Assembly (NCBI RefSeq): GCF_000011485.1
Contig: NC_005071.1
Coordinates: 2,346,874 to 2,410,873, forward strand
Direction: 5' to 3'
DNA from: Prochlorococcus marinus str. MIT 9313
Lineage (GTDB): Bacteria; Cyanobacteriota; Cyanobacteriia; PCC-6307; Cyanobiaceae
Length of the DNA stretch: 64,000 nucleotides
A program made the translations under genes and the position numbers. Positions 1 to 9,284 of the stretch are shown piece by piece. Below the pieces are notes generated by a model, which worked only from the letters and a program-made list of their open reading frames with translations, was not told where the DNA came from and did not search any database. Every line of letters starts with the position of its first letter. Within the stretch, counting starts at the first letter, position 1.

Positions 1-1253
1 TCGGCGGCACTGTCGGAGACATCGAATCTCTGCCCTTCCTCGAAGCAATCCGTGAATTCCGTGGTGACGTAGGACGCAACGACCTCGCCTACATCCATGT
101 GACCCTACTCCCGTTCATCGGCACATCCGGTGAACTCAAAACCAAGCCCACACAGCACTCCGTCAAGGAACTGCGCGCAATTGGCATACAACCAGATGTA
201 CTGGTTTGCCGCAGCGACCGCCCAATCAATGAAGACCTAAAGAGCAAAATTGGAGGCTTCTGCGGGGTACCAAACCGGGCTGTCATCACTGCTCTTGATG
301 CCGACAGCATTTATGCCGTACCCATCTCACTAGAGGAAGAGGGCCTCTGTCTAGAAATGCTGGATGTACTCAACCTGACTGACCATGACAGCGACATGAA
401 AAGCTGGGTTGAGCTGGTTCATAAGCTGCGCAACCCAGGTCCCGCTGTGAAGGTGGCCCTAGTCGGAAAATATGTGCAACTCAACGACGCCTACCTTTCA
501 GTAGTAGAAGCCCTGCGCCATGCCTGCCTCACCCAAGACGCCTCCCTCGAGCTGTCTTGGGTCTGCGCCGAGCAGATCGAAACGCATGGTCCAGAAAACC
601 TACTCAAAGGAATGGATGCTGTTGTAGTTCCTGGAGGCTTCGGTAACCGCGGCGTAGATGGCAAAGTTGCTGCCATTCGCTGGGCGAGAGAACAACGAGT
701 GCCATTCCTAGGGCTTTGTCTAGGCATGCAATGCGCTGTGATCGAGTGGGCACGCAACCAGGCAGGACTCACTGGAGCCAGTAGTTCCGAGCTGGAGCCC
801 GACACCAACCATCCTGTTATCCACCTCCTGCCAGAGCAACAAGACGTAGTCGATCTAGGCGGCACAATGAGGCTTGGTGTCTATCCATGCCGCATCGCAC
901 CAGACACGTTGGCACAGAAGCTTTATGGCGAACAGGTTGTCTACGAGCGCCACCGCCATCGCTATGAATTCAACAACTCCTACCGCAACCTATTTATTGA
1001 ATCCGGCTACACCATCAGCGGTAGCTCACCCGATGGACGCCTCGTAGAACTGATCGAGCTGAAAGGTCATCCCTTCTTCACAGCCTGCCAATACCACCCT
1101 GAATTTCTCTCCCGACCCGGAAAACCCCATCCCCTCTTCCGGGGATTGATTGAGGCAGCTCAACTACGGCTACCAGCCTCACCTGACGAAGCCCTACGCC
1201 GACAAAGCCAGACCAACATCTCCGCTCAGGAGCAACCCAGCCGGATTGGATGA
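1..1253 (+). CDS. pyrG: CTP synthase, 3' part (5' end outside window)
   Basis: ATP- and glutamine-dependent conversion of UTP to CTP, the last step of pyrimidine nucleotide synthesis. The frame is open from base 3, so the gene begins upstream; the first visible residues are the conserved GGTVGDIES of the synthase domain. The C-terminal half is a class I glutamine amidotransferase: the nucleophile Cys lies in GLCLGMQ (about 712-730) and the His-Glu pair in YHPEF near 1096. The stop overlaps the queE start (ATGA), suggesting co-transcription and translational coupling with queE. Family identity is certain. Confidence 0.97.
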   Translation, partial: GGTVGDIESLPFLEAIREFRGDVGRNDLAYIHVTLLPFIGTSGELKTKPTQHSVKELRAIGIQPDVLVCRSDRPINEDLKSKIGGFCGVPNRAVITALDADSIYAVPISLEEEGLCLEMLDVLNLTDHDSDMKSWVELVHKLRNPGPAVKVALVGKYVQLNDAYLSVVEALRHACLTQDASLELSWVCAEQIETHGPENLLKGMDAVVVPGGFGNRGVDGKVAAIRWAREQRVPFLGLCLGMQCAVIEWARNQAGLTGASSSELEPDTNHPVIHLLPEQQDVVDLGGTMRLGVYPCRIAPDTLAQKLYGEQVVYERHRHRYEFNNSYRNLFIESGYTISGSSPDGRLVELIELKGHPFFTACQYHPEFLSRPGKPHPLFRGLIEAAQLRLPASPDEALRRQSQTNISAQEQPSRIG

Positions 1254-1930
1254 CCGGCAATCTGCCGGTAGTAGAAACCTTCCATTCCCTACAAGGAGAA
1301 GGAGCCCATGTCGGTCGCAGCGCCTTCTTCATCAGGCTCGCCGGCTGTGATGTCGGCTGTTCATGGTGCGACACCAAGCACTCTTGGAACTCGAGAAACC
1401 ATCCGCAAATCACGCTTGAACAACTAGCAGAGGAAACAGCAACAGCAGCAAAAGATGGCGCGGCCTTTGTGGTGTTGACCGGGGGTGAGCCATTGCAACA
1501 CAACATCGCTCCCCTATGTGAAGCCCTACACAGGGCCACAGAAACAAACCACGGCGGGCCATTAGCAATCCATCTTGAAACCAGCGGAGTGAATCAGCTC
1601 AGCGGTGTTCCCACATGGATCACCCTCTCCCCAAAGCGCCATGCGCCACCTCGCACAGACTTATTAGCAGCTTGTCATGAGCTTAAAGTTGTAGTTCATG
1701 AAACAGACGATCTGAACTTCGCCGAAGACATGGCCAAAGCTGCCTTAGAAGCGAGAAAGAACGACAACGCCTCACAATCACGCCTCAGCAACACATCAAA
1801 GGAACCACTTCTCTTTCTGCAACCTGGCTGGAAAACAACAAGAGGTCAACAACTAGCTTTCGAGCACGTACAAAGTCATCCCCACTGGAGGCTCAGCATG
1901 CAAACCCACAAGTGGCTTGGTATACGTTGA
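1250..1930 (+). CDS. queE: 7-carboxy-7-deazaguanine synthase (radical SAM)
   Basis: Radical SAM enzyme that contracts the ring of 6-carboxy-tetrahydropterin to 7-carboxy-7-deazaguanine on the queuosine/preQ0 path. The 226-aa protein carries the QueE cluster motif C-x3-C-x2-C in [15 protein letters not shown], followed by the SAM-binding segment [10 protein letters not shown]. It overlaps pyrG by 4 bases. QueC, which uses the QueE product, is encoded 0.55 kb downstream; the two are separated by a minus-strand ecotin-like gene, so they are probably not one transcript. Confidence 0.93.
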   Translation: MTGNLPVVETFHSLQGEGAHVGRSAFFIRLAGCDVGCSWCDTKHSWNSRNHPQITLEQLAEETATAAKDGAAFVVLTGGEPLQHNIAPLCEALHRATETNHGGPLAIHLETSGVNQLSGVPTWITLSPKRHAPPRTDLLAACHELKVVVHETDDLNFAEDMAKAALEARKNDNASQSRLSNTSKEPLLFLQPGWKTTRGQQLAFEHVQSHPHWRLSMQTHKWLGIR

Positions 1931-1933
1931 ACC

Positions 1934-2467
1934 TCAAAGCTTGATTGCCTCCCGCTGAGTGATCTCAGCCTTCCACAACCGCCAACGCACCTCTAAGCCG
2001 TCAGGTACATCAACCACTATCGGAAAGGAGGCGTTATAGGGCACCAAATAAGGCTTACTGCCAAGAACAAGAAAGCTCTCACGCTTCGGCTCATCAGGAG
2101 GACAAACCATGCGGGTGGACATCACCTTGACTGCACCTGCAACGCTATAGAGCATCCGCTGCTCAGCTCCTTGAAACCGCTCCATCCTCAGCCCTTGACC
2201 AGCCAAGTGATACTGATTGCAGACCAATTGGATCGTTCGACCCACAATCAACTGGACCCGCCAATCCACAGCATTAGTGGACAGGCCAGGATCAGAACTT
2301 TTTGCTAGCAACCCTGGGAGCTGAATCACCCAGCGTTGATGTCCAGCAATCGGCTGCGGGTAATCATTCAAATCCATTCGAGGTATTGCCCGCAGGGGTT
2401 CCAACACTGTCGTCGACCACAAAACAACCAGCCCGAAAAAGATTCTGTTCTGAATTGATGCCTGCAT
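1934..2467 (-). CDS. Ecotin-like periplasmic serine protease inhibitor
   Basis: Recognised as ecotin family by its ordered blocks: YPQPIAGHQRWVIQLP, the VCNQY cysteine, STRMVCP, and the C-terminal core YNASFPIVVDVPDGLEVRW followed by RLWKAE. Ecotins are dimeric periplasmic inhibitors of chymotrypsin-fold serine proteases. Both cysteines of the E. coli disulfide (Cys50, Cys87) have counterparts. The residue aligned with the E. coli P1 Met84 is Arg, which would favour trypsin-like targets. The ATG at 2467 is preferred over 2503 because it directly yields a signal peptide (hydrophobic FFGLVVLW, then LRA) of 177 aa total and does not overlap queC. It is divergent from queC. Confidence 0.82.
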   Translation of the reverse strand: MQASIQNRIFFGLVVLWSTTVLEPLRAIPRMDLNDYPQPIAGHQRWVIQLPGLLAKSSDPGLSTNAVDWRVQLIVGRTIQLVCNQYHLAGQGLRMERFQGAEQRMLYSVAGAVKVMSTRMVCPPDEPKRESFLVLGSKPYLVPYNASFPIVVDVPDGLEVRWRLWKAEITQREAIKL

Positions 2468-2485
2468 ACCAACAAGCGCTAGAGA

Positions 2486-3175
2486 ATGTCCAGCATGATC
2501 CACTCAACAACCATTGCCCTGCTATCAGGAGGTCTTGATTCCGCCACTGCCGCTGCCTTGGCAGTGGAAGCAGGTCAAAAGGTCATCGGACTTTCGTTCG
2601 ATTACGGGCAACGACATCGCAAAGAACTGCAAGCCGCTGACGCGCTGGCGGCCCACATGGGTCTAAGCGAACACCATGTAATCAGTGTCAACCTTGGCAG
2701 TTGGGGAGGCTCCTCCCTCACCGATCTAACGCAAACAGTACCCAGTGAAGGAGTCGTTGACGGAGTGATCCCCAACACTTACGTACCTGGACGCAACACG
2801 GTCTTCATTGCCATTGGCCTCAGTCTTGCCGAAGCACGTAATGCCAATCAGCTGGTGTTAGGGATAAATGCAATGGACTACTCCGGCTATCCAGACTGCA
2901 GACCTGACTATCTCAGGGCCTATCAGAGCTTGGCTGATCTGGCGAATAAAGCTGGCCGTGAAGGACATGGAATCAAACTCTGGGCTCCTTTAATTGATTG
3001 GAACAAGAAACAAATTGTGCAAGAAGCACTTCGACTCGGAGTACCGATCGATAAAACCTGGAGCTGCTATAGCGGAGGCGATCATGCCTGCGGTATATGC
3101 GACAGCTGCCGCATCCGCGATGCAGCTTTGAGCGAGGCTGGCAGATCAGATCTCTGCAGCAAGTCAACACCATGA
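2486..3175 (+). CDS. queC: 7-cyano-7-deazaguanine synthase
   Basis: Converts 7-carboxy-7-deazaguanine plus ammonia and ATP to preQ0. An N-terminal PP-loop [13 protein letters not shown] binds ATP, and the C-terminal zinc site reads C-x8-C-x2-C-x2-C ([15 protein letters not shown]). An in-frame ATG at 2495 (fourth codon) is an alternative start with better spacing to the AGAG at 2481. The stop overlaps the pabB start at 3172, so queC-pabB-pabC form a tight unit. Confidence 0.94.
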
Positions 3176-4512
3176 CTTCTCTAGAGCGGCGACTTTGCCG
3201 CTGGCAAGAACCAGCGAAGTTGGCAAAACAACTCACCAAAACTTGGGGAGAAGCTGGGCTTGTCTGGCTGGATGGAGACGGCAGTGGTCTAGGTCGTTGG
3301 GCGACCCTGGCAGTCGATCCCATTAATCAGATTTGTTGCCGAGGCATCCCTGGCGAAAAAGGCGCCAGCAACCCATTCGAAGCCCTACGTGATCTAGAAC
3401 CAGGACACTGGACAGGCTGGCTTAGCTACGAAGCAGCAGCATGGATAGAACCCAAAAATCCCTGGAAAGCAGATTGCATGGCGACTCTGTGGATGGCGCA
3501 ACATGACCCAGTACTGCGATTTGACCTTCAAAAGCATCAACTCTGGATTGAAGGATGTCATCCCAAACGACTGCAAGAATTGGCAAGCTGGCTAGAAGCC
3601 AACCCACCTGAAGATGCACCTAAAAGGAGCAAAGATGAGTCGTTACTTGCAACAACAGACCTCAATATTCCCGTCAATGCATGGCAATGGCTCACCACTA
3701 GAGCTGACTATGCACGTGATGTGCAGCAGATCAGACATTGGATTGCCAACGGCGATATTTTCCAAGCCAATCTCAGCGCTTGCTGTACCACCACGATCCC
3801 TTCCGGAAGCTTCGCCGTAGACCTTTTCCTAAAACTTCGTCACCACAACCCAGCTCCATTTGCCGGCCTAGTGATAGCTGCAGGCCTTGCAAACGGTGAA
3901 GCCGTGATCTCCGCCTCTCCAGAGCGTTTCCTAAAAGCACTCCCCACAGGAGAAATTGAAACTCGACCAATCAAAGGGACCCGACCACGCCACCCCAATC
4001 AAAGCCAAGACTCTGATCTGGCAGCTGATCTTGTTTGCAGCAGCAAAGACCGAGCTGAAAACGTGATGATCGTCGATCTATTGCGCAACGATCTAGGGCG
4101 AGTCTGTCAACCCGGCTCCATCACAGTGCCTCAATTGGTAGGCCTTGAGAGCTATCCCCATGTGCATCACCTCACCTCAATAGTGCAAGGACGGCTTCGA
4201 TCAGACCAATCTTGGGTAGACCTACTACAAGCCTGTTGGCCGGGAGGCTCCATCAGCGGTGCCCCCAAGCTGCGCGCCTGTCAGCGGCTGAACGAACTGG
4301 AACCAACAGCACGCGGGCCCTATTGCGGATCGTTGTTGCATCTCAACTGGGATGGGCAGCTCGACAGCAGCATTCTGATTCGCTCGATGTTGCTCGAGGG
4401 GAACACGTTACGAGCCCATGCCGGCTGCGGCATCGTGACCGGTTCCGACCCCTATTGCGAAGCTGATGAGCTGAACTGGAAACTGCTGCCACTACTGGAG
4501 GCACTGCAATGA
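3172..4512 (+). CDS. pabB: Aminodeoxychorismate synthase component I
   Basis: Converts chorismate with ammonia to 4-amino-4-deoxychorismate for folate synthesis. It is a chorismate-binding enzyme with the C-terminal signature [10 protein letters not shown]. The segment RPIKGTRPR has Lys (about residue 268) where anthranilate synthase TrpE has Ala; this lysine is diagnostic of PabB. The frame is open upstream from 3097, but the ATG at 3172 overlaps the queC stop (ATGA) and starts the conserved region, giving 446 aa. pabC follows with another 4-base overlap. Confidence 0.92.
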
Positions 4513-5369
4513 AAAACCAGATTGCCTGGATCGATGGCAGCTGGGGTAGCACTGCGGAGCTCGCTCTTCCTCTAGGAGATCGAGGCCTGCAGCTTGCCGA
4601 TGGCATCTTTGAGACAATTCTGATCCTTGATGGACATCCACAACTCCTCAATGCTCATCTCAGCCGCTGGCAGACCAGCGCATGCCTACTAGAGATGGCC
4701 CCCCCGCCTACAGCGAAATGGTTGACACCTCTGATCAAAGAGGGCCTGAAACAATGCAACTTGGACAATGGCAATGGGGCCCTGCGCCTCAACTGGAGCC
4801 GTGGCGATAGGTCAAGCCGAGGCATCAGCCTGCCCCAGAGCAACCCGAGTTCAACAACCCATCGCTTCTGGCTAGAGCTGAATGCAGTGGAGCCCTGCTT
4901 TACTCCACTTACCACGATCATCAGTTGCCATGAGCGTCGCAACGCCAATAGTCGCTTGAGTCGTTGCAAAACCTTCGCCTACGGTCAAGCGATACAGGCC
5001 CGCCACGAAGCACAAAAAGCGAATTGCGATGAGGCCATCCTGCTAAGCACAAGCGGTGAACTTTGTTGTGGCAGTACCGCCAACCTCATCGTGCGACGAA
5101 ACAATCATTGGCTCACACCTCGGCTTGCTAGTGGCTGTCTACCAGGTGTCATGCGACAACAGGGCCTCGAACAAGGATGGCTGCAAGAAACTCAACTAGA
5201 AGCCACACCAGAAAAAGATGATCAATGGCTACTGATTAATAGCCTCAGCTGCCAACCCATCGTGAAGCTCGATGATCATCTGCTCAGAGCATGGTCGGAT
5301 CCTGAAGGCCTTTGGTACTCCCTCTTAAAAGCCAACAACACTGACACTTCTCCCAGACATACAGATTAA
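4509..5369 (+). CDS. pabC: Aminodeoxychorismate lyase (class IV PLP enzyme)
   Basis: Predicted to release pyruvate from aminodeoxychorismate to give p-aminobenzoate. The 286-aa protein has the fold-type IV layout of branched-chain aminotransferases: N-terminal DRGLQLADGIFETI, the putative PLP lysine in SRCKTFAYGQA, and the phosphate-binding stretch SGELCCGSTANL. Overlap with pabB (ATGA) supports PabC rather than IlvE or D-amino acid aminotransferase. It is followed after 30 bases by the convergent urtE. Confidence 0.87.
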   Translation: MKNQIAWIDGSWGSTAELALPLGDRGLQLADGIFETILILDGHPQLLNAHLSRWQTSACLLEMAPPPTAKWLTPLIKEGLKQCNLDNGNGALRLNWSRGDRSSRGISLPQSNPSSTTHRFWLELNAVEPCFTPLTTIISCHERRNANSRLSRCKTFAYGQAIQARHEAQKANCDEAILLSTSGELCCGSTANLIVRRNNHWLTPRLASGCLPGVMRQQGLEQGWLQETQLEATPEKDDQWLLINSLSCQPIVKLDDHLLRAWSDPEGLWYSLLKANNTDTSPRHTD

Positions 5370-5399
5370 TGCCCCAGCCCTAAACATCTCCATACGCAC

Positions 5400-6107
5400 T
5401 CATACACTGAGGAATTGATCCACCACTGCCTGACTAAGATCGCTGGTCGGACCACTGGCCACAATGCCACCTCGTTGCATGGCGTAGTAGCGATCAGCTT
5501 GACGAACAAAGTGCAGATGCTGCTCTACCAAAAGAACGCCAATCCCTGTCTCGGCAATGATGCGTCGAACAGCCCTTTCAATGTCTTGAACGATATTGGG
5601 CTGAATACCCTCTGTCGGTTCATCTAGCAGGAGCAATTTCGGCTTACCAAGCAGAGCCCGAGCAATCGCAAGCTGCTGCTGTTGCCCACCACTGAGGTCT
5701 CCGCCCTTACGCGGCAAAAACTCCTGCAGGATCGGGAACAACTCATAAACAAGCGGGTCAATGCTGTGGTTTCGCGCCAAGCCGCCGGGCAATGCCTCCA
5801 TCCCTAGCATCAGGTTCTCCTCCACCGTCAGATGGGGAATAATTTCTCGCCCCTGAGGCACATAACCAATGCCAGCACGTGCCCGCTGATGCGGAGGATG
5901 GCGATCCAAGCCTTCACCATTAAACAGAATCTCTCCACTACGAGGACGCAACAGACCGATCAATGATTTCAACAAGGTGGTCTTGCCCACACCGTTGCGG
6001 CCAATCAAGCAGACCATCTCACCAGCTTTCACAGTGAGGTCGACATCCCTAAGGATATGGCTCTCACCGTAGTAGGTGTTTAGACCACGGATCTCAAGAA
6101 TGGTCAT
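5400..6107 (-). CDS. urtE: Urea ABC transporter ATPase UrtE
   Basis: Second ATPase of the UrtABCDE urea importer (branched-chain amino acid transporter family). Walker A is GRNGVGKTT, the signature LSGGQQQQLAIARAL, Walker B LLLLDEPTEGI. The frame opens at 6167, but the ATG at 6107 (MTILEIRGL) gives 235 aa, normal for UrtE, and leaves a 43-base gap after urtD. It is the last gene of the minus-strand urea operon, and ends against pabC. Confidence 0.93.
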   Translation of the reverse strand: MTILEIRGLNTYYGESHILRDVDLTVKAGEMVCLIGRNGVGKTTLLKSLIGLLRPRSGEILFNGEGLDRHPPHQRARAGIGYVPQGREIIPHLTVEENLMLGMEALPGGLARNHSIDPLVYELFPILQEFLPRKGGDLSGGQQQQLAIARALLGKPKLLLLDEPTEGIQPNIVQDIERAVRRIIAETGIGVLLVEQHLHFVRQADRYYAMQRGGIVASGPTSDLSQAVVDQFLSV

Positions 6108-6150
6108 CGGTTGCAGAGAATCATGAACTGCATAGGTAGAAAGCGCTGCA

Positions 6151-6903
6151 TCAGGCAACCTCCTCATTACGACCTAAATACACCTCGATCACGCGTGGAT
6201 CACACTGAATCTGATCCATCGAGCCCTCGCAGAGAACGTGGCCCTGATGAAGAACAGAAACCTGACTCTCCAGGCGCCGGATGAACTCCATGTCATGGTC
6301 AATCACCAAAACAGTGTGATCACCAACGAGAGACTTGAGCAGATCCGCGGTGAGATCTGTTTCCTCATCCGTCAAACCAGCAACTGGCTCATCAACCAAT
6401 AACAGGTCGGGTGACTGACCCACAAGCATGGCGATCTCCAACCACTGCTTCTGCCCATGAGACAACGATCCAGCAACTTGATGCGCACGTGTCTGCAGGG
6501 AAACGATACCCATCAAATGGGCTATGCGATCGCGCTCAACAGCATTAAGACCTGAGCTTAAAAGTGGCCAAGGGCGCTTTGGATGACTGACCGCCAAGGC
6601 GAGGTTTTCCTCAACAGTGAGGTTTTCGAAGACTCTCGGGCTCTGAAACTTCCTACCAATCCCAAGCCGGGCAATCCTGTGTTCCGGCTTGTTTAAAAGA
6701 GATTGGCCCTTAAACAAAACATCACCTGCCGTTGGTCGAAGCTTGCCAGTAATCACGTCAAGGAAGGTGGTCTTGCCTGCACCGTTGGGACCAATCACGG
6801 CACGCAGTTCTCCTGGCTGCAGGCTGAGATTGAGATCACGCAGTGCCATAAAGCCATCAAAGCTGACACTGATTTGACTCAACTCAAGCAAAGCGGTTGT
6901 CAT
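6151..6903 (-). CDS. urtD: Urea ABC transporter ATPase UrtD
   Basis: First ATPase of the urea importer. Walker A is GPNGAGKTT and Walker B LLLVDEPVAGL; the signature reads LSHGQ rather than LSGGQ. The 6903 start (MTTALLELSQISVSFDG, 250 aa) overlaps the urtC stop as ATGA. Upstream in-frame codons to 7089 lie inside urtC and do not look like UrtD. Confidence 0.93.
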   Translation of the reverse strand: MTTALLELSQISVSFDGFMALRDLNLSLQPGELRAVIGPNGAGKTTFLDVITGKLRPTAGDVLFKGQSLLNKPEHRIARLGIGRKFQSPRVFENLTVEENLALAVSHPKRPWPLLSSGLNAVERDRIAHLMGIVSLQTRAHQVAGSLSHGQKQWLEIAMLVGQSPDLLLVDEPVAGLTDEETDLTADLLKSLVGDHTVLVIDHDMEFIRRLESQVSVLHQGHVLCEGSMDQIQCDPRVIEVYLGRNEEVA

Positions 6904-8027
6904 GACTTCACCTCCTCCTTGCCATCCATTTCCAAGCGTGGATAGGTGCCGATCCTGCGCGCGACACCCAAGCGAGTAAGCAGGTTTCGTGGCCCACCCG
7001 CCTGCCACCAGCCCACAACACCTTCTGGTAGTGCCGTAACGACGAGAATAAACAAGCCTCCCAGGATAAATAGCCAGCCTTCTGGCCAAACCGTGCTGAT
7101 TTGGCTCCTCGCCAAATTAATGACTAGAGCGCCAAGAATGGCACCAATCAAAGTTCCGCGTCCACCCACTGCCACCCAAATCACCATGTCGATTGAGAAG
7201 GGAACAGTCATGTATTGAGGCGAGACGATGCCGGACTGCACGGTGTAAAGAGCACCACCGATGCCGGCCAAGCCACCAGCCATCGCAAACACGATGGTTT
7301 TAAACAAGGTGGGGTTGTAACCAGCAAAACGCAAACGCGGCTCATCATCGCGAATGGCGATCAACACTTCCCCAAAACGGCCACGCACCACCCAGCGCAC
7401 AGCCAACCAGGCCAGGATCACCATCACGGCCGTTAACCAGAAGAAGCCTCGCTGCATGAATGCAGAGCCCACCTGCTGGCCAAAAAGCTCTGTGACATCG
7501 GTCTTAAGACCGTTGGTGCCATTGATCAGTTTCTGCTGTCCGTTGAAGAAATTAAAGAAAACCAGCAAGGCGGCCTGGGTAAGAATCGAAAAATAAACTC
7601 CCTTGATCCGGTTGCGGAACACCAAGTTGCCTAACAGCGCGGCAAGCAGTGCAGGGATCAACCAGATGGCAATCAGCGTGAACCAAGGCGAATGAAACGG
7701 CTGCCAAAATCCAGGCAGTTGATCCACCCCATAAAGGCCAAAGAACTCTGGAATCCCGTTGGGTTGTTCGCTCGAGCTGTTGAGCTGAAGGTACATTGCG
7801 GCTGCGTAACCACCGAGCGCAAAGAAGATGCCCTGACCCAGGCTCAATAAGCCTGTAAAACCCCAAATCAAATCGATGCCGAGGGCCACGATTGAGAGAG
7901 AGAGAAAACGACCGAGCAGGTTGAGCCCAAATACCGACACCACTGCAGGCGCCGCCACAATCGCAGCAATGATCAAGACCCAGACAATCACCAGGGGCCA
8001 ACGGCGTTGTTGAAACGCTTGCAACAT
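6900..8027 (-). CDS. urtC: Urea ABC transporter permease UrtC
   Basis: Inner-membrane permease of the LivM type in the urea importer. It has multiple hydrophobic segments starting at VIVWVLIIAAIVAAPAVV, the family stretch GLLSLGQG, and the cytoplasmic coupling region IAIRDDEPRLRFAGYN. The ATG at 8027 (375 aa) lies four bases past the urtB stop. The frame continues upstream to 8099 but only inside urtB. Confidence 0.92.
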   Translation of the reverse strand: MLQAFQQRRWPLVIVWVLIIAAIVAAPAVVSVFGLNLLGRFLSLSIVALGIDLIWGFTGLLSLGQGIFFALGGYAAAMYLQLNSSSEQPNGIPEFFGLYGVDQLPGFWQPFHSPWFTLIAIWLIPALLAALLGNLVFRNRIKGVYFSILTQAALLVFFNFFNGQQKLINGTNGLKTDVTELFGQQVGSAFMQRGFFWLTAVMVILAWLAVRWVVRGRFGEVLIAIRDDEPRLRFAGYNPTLFKTIVFAMAGGLAGIGGALYTVQSGIVSPQYMTVPFSIDMVIWVAVGGRGTLIGAILGALVINLARSQISTVWPEGWLFILGGLFILVVTALPEGVVGWWQAGGPRNLLTRLGVARRIGTYPRLEMDGKEEVKS

Positions 8028-8031
8028 CGAT

Positions 8032-9186
8032 TTAAGCCTCCACCATGCGTCCCCTCTGGGGAAACAGACCAGCAGGTCGGAACTGCAGGAACACCACAAT
8101 CAGCGCAAACACCATTACCTGGGCCATGCTCGTGGTAGCAAAAAAATCAACCACACTCGCCAAAGGCGCAGGCATCGAAGGCCAGATACTGAGCAAACGG
8201 CCAGCACCGATCAGGTCTGTTAGCACCCCAATAGCAAAGGAGGCCAACACGGTACCGAACAGATTTCCCACACCTCCAAGCACCACCACCATGAAGCAAC
8301 CAACGATATAAGAAGTGCCGACGTTGGGTCCCACGGAGCCCAACAAAGACACCGCGACCCCAGCGATGCCAGCCAAACCGGAGCCGATACCAAAGGTAAG
8401 CACATCCACAGTATCGGTTGAGATTCCAAGGCAATCACTCATGGAACGATTCTGAGTCACTGCCCTGATGCGCATCCCCCACACACTGCGATTCAAAAAC
8501 CAGGTGATACCGAGTACAGCGAGGATCGTGATCACAATGATCACCAAGCGTGGTACAGGGAAGGTCATGCCCGACAGTTCAATCCCCCCACGCATCCACT
8601 TAGGTGCCGTGACATCGACATTGCGAGAGGTCGCACGAGCGATACGACTGATCTGAGAGGCCAAACCACCCGCCAGTAACACCCCAGCCAGAGCCGACAC
8701 AAGCCAGCTTCCAGCACGCACCAAGCGGGCCCGAGGCCCCTGCAAAAGCTTGTCAGGAAGAATGATCGGCAGACTGAAACCAAGCACTAACGCCAGCACC
8801 AAGCCAGCCGCATAAGCCAATGGAAAACTGCGCACAAACTGCTGCAGAATCAGGCTAACGCCCCATGTCGCCAACAATGTCTCCAACGGGTTGCCGTAGA
8901 GACGACGAATCACGGTGCGTTCTAGCAAGATACCAACCACACCACTAACGATGAAGGCCAGAGGAATCGCCACCAACACATAAGCGTTGTAGAAAGGCTG
9001 CAGAGCAGGCAGCTTGAAGATCAGCTGTACCACATAAGTGGTGTAGGCCCCGAGCATGATCAACTCGCCATGGGCGAGGTTAATGACACCCATCAGGCCG
9101 AAGACTATCGCCAGTCCGAGGGCAGCAACCAGCAGCACCGAGCCGATGGCCACACCATTGAAAAGACTTTCAAGAAGCAGTTGCAC
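8032..9186 (-). CDS. urtB: Urea ABC transporter permease UrtB
   Basis: LivH-type permease partner of UrtC. GTG start at 9186 (MQLLLESLFNGVAIGSVLL), 384 aa, with repeated membrane segments and the family motif GLMGVINLAHGELIMLGAY. An inserted segment around RNVDVTAPKW (about residues 188-200) is a longer loop than in amino-acid permeases; UrtB proteins commonly have such a loop. It is separated from urtA by 98 bases that contain a GC-rich hairpin. Confidence 0.92.
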   Translation of the reverse strand: MQLLLESLFNGVAIGSVLLVAALGLAIVFGLMGVINLAHGELIMLGAYTTYVVQLIFKLPALQPFYNAYVLVAIPLAFIVSGVVGILLERTVIRRLYGNPLETLLATWGVSLILQQFVRSFPLAYAAGLVLALVLGFSLPIILPDKLLQGPRARLVRAGSWLVSALAGVLLAGGLASQISRIARATSRNVDVTAPKWMRGGIELSGMTFPVPRLVIIVITILAVLGITWFLNRSVWGMRIRAVTQNRSMSDCLGISTDTVDVLTFGIGSGLAGIAGVAVSLLGSVGPNVGTSYIVGCFMVVVLGGVGNLFGTVLASFAIGVLTDLIGAGRLLSIWPSMPAPLASVVDFFATTSMAQVMVFALIVVFLQFRPAGLFPQRGRMVEA

Positions 9187-9219
9187 GGGCGAAGATCAGA
9201 GACCGGAAAAACGACGAAA

Positions 9220-9245
9220 GGAGGAGCCCGTTTCCGGACTCCTCC
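9220..9245 (-). terminator. Hairpin between urtA and urtB (attenuator or mRNA stabiliser)
   Basis: GGAGGAG (9220-9226) pairs with CTCCTCC (9239-9245), with an inner CCG/CGG pair (9228-9230 with 9235-9237) around a TTTC loop. Read on the minus strand it lies just after urtA and is followed by TTTCGTCG and a T run. This fits a partial terminator or a 3' stabiliser that keeps the binding protein more abundant than the permease, a common arrangement in ABC importer operons. The role is inferred. Confidence 0.6.
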
Positions 9246-9284
9246 CAAACAATGCCAAAGCGGAAAAACGCCTTGGCGAGGCAA

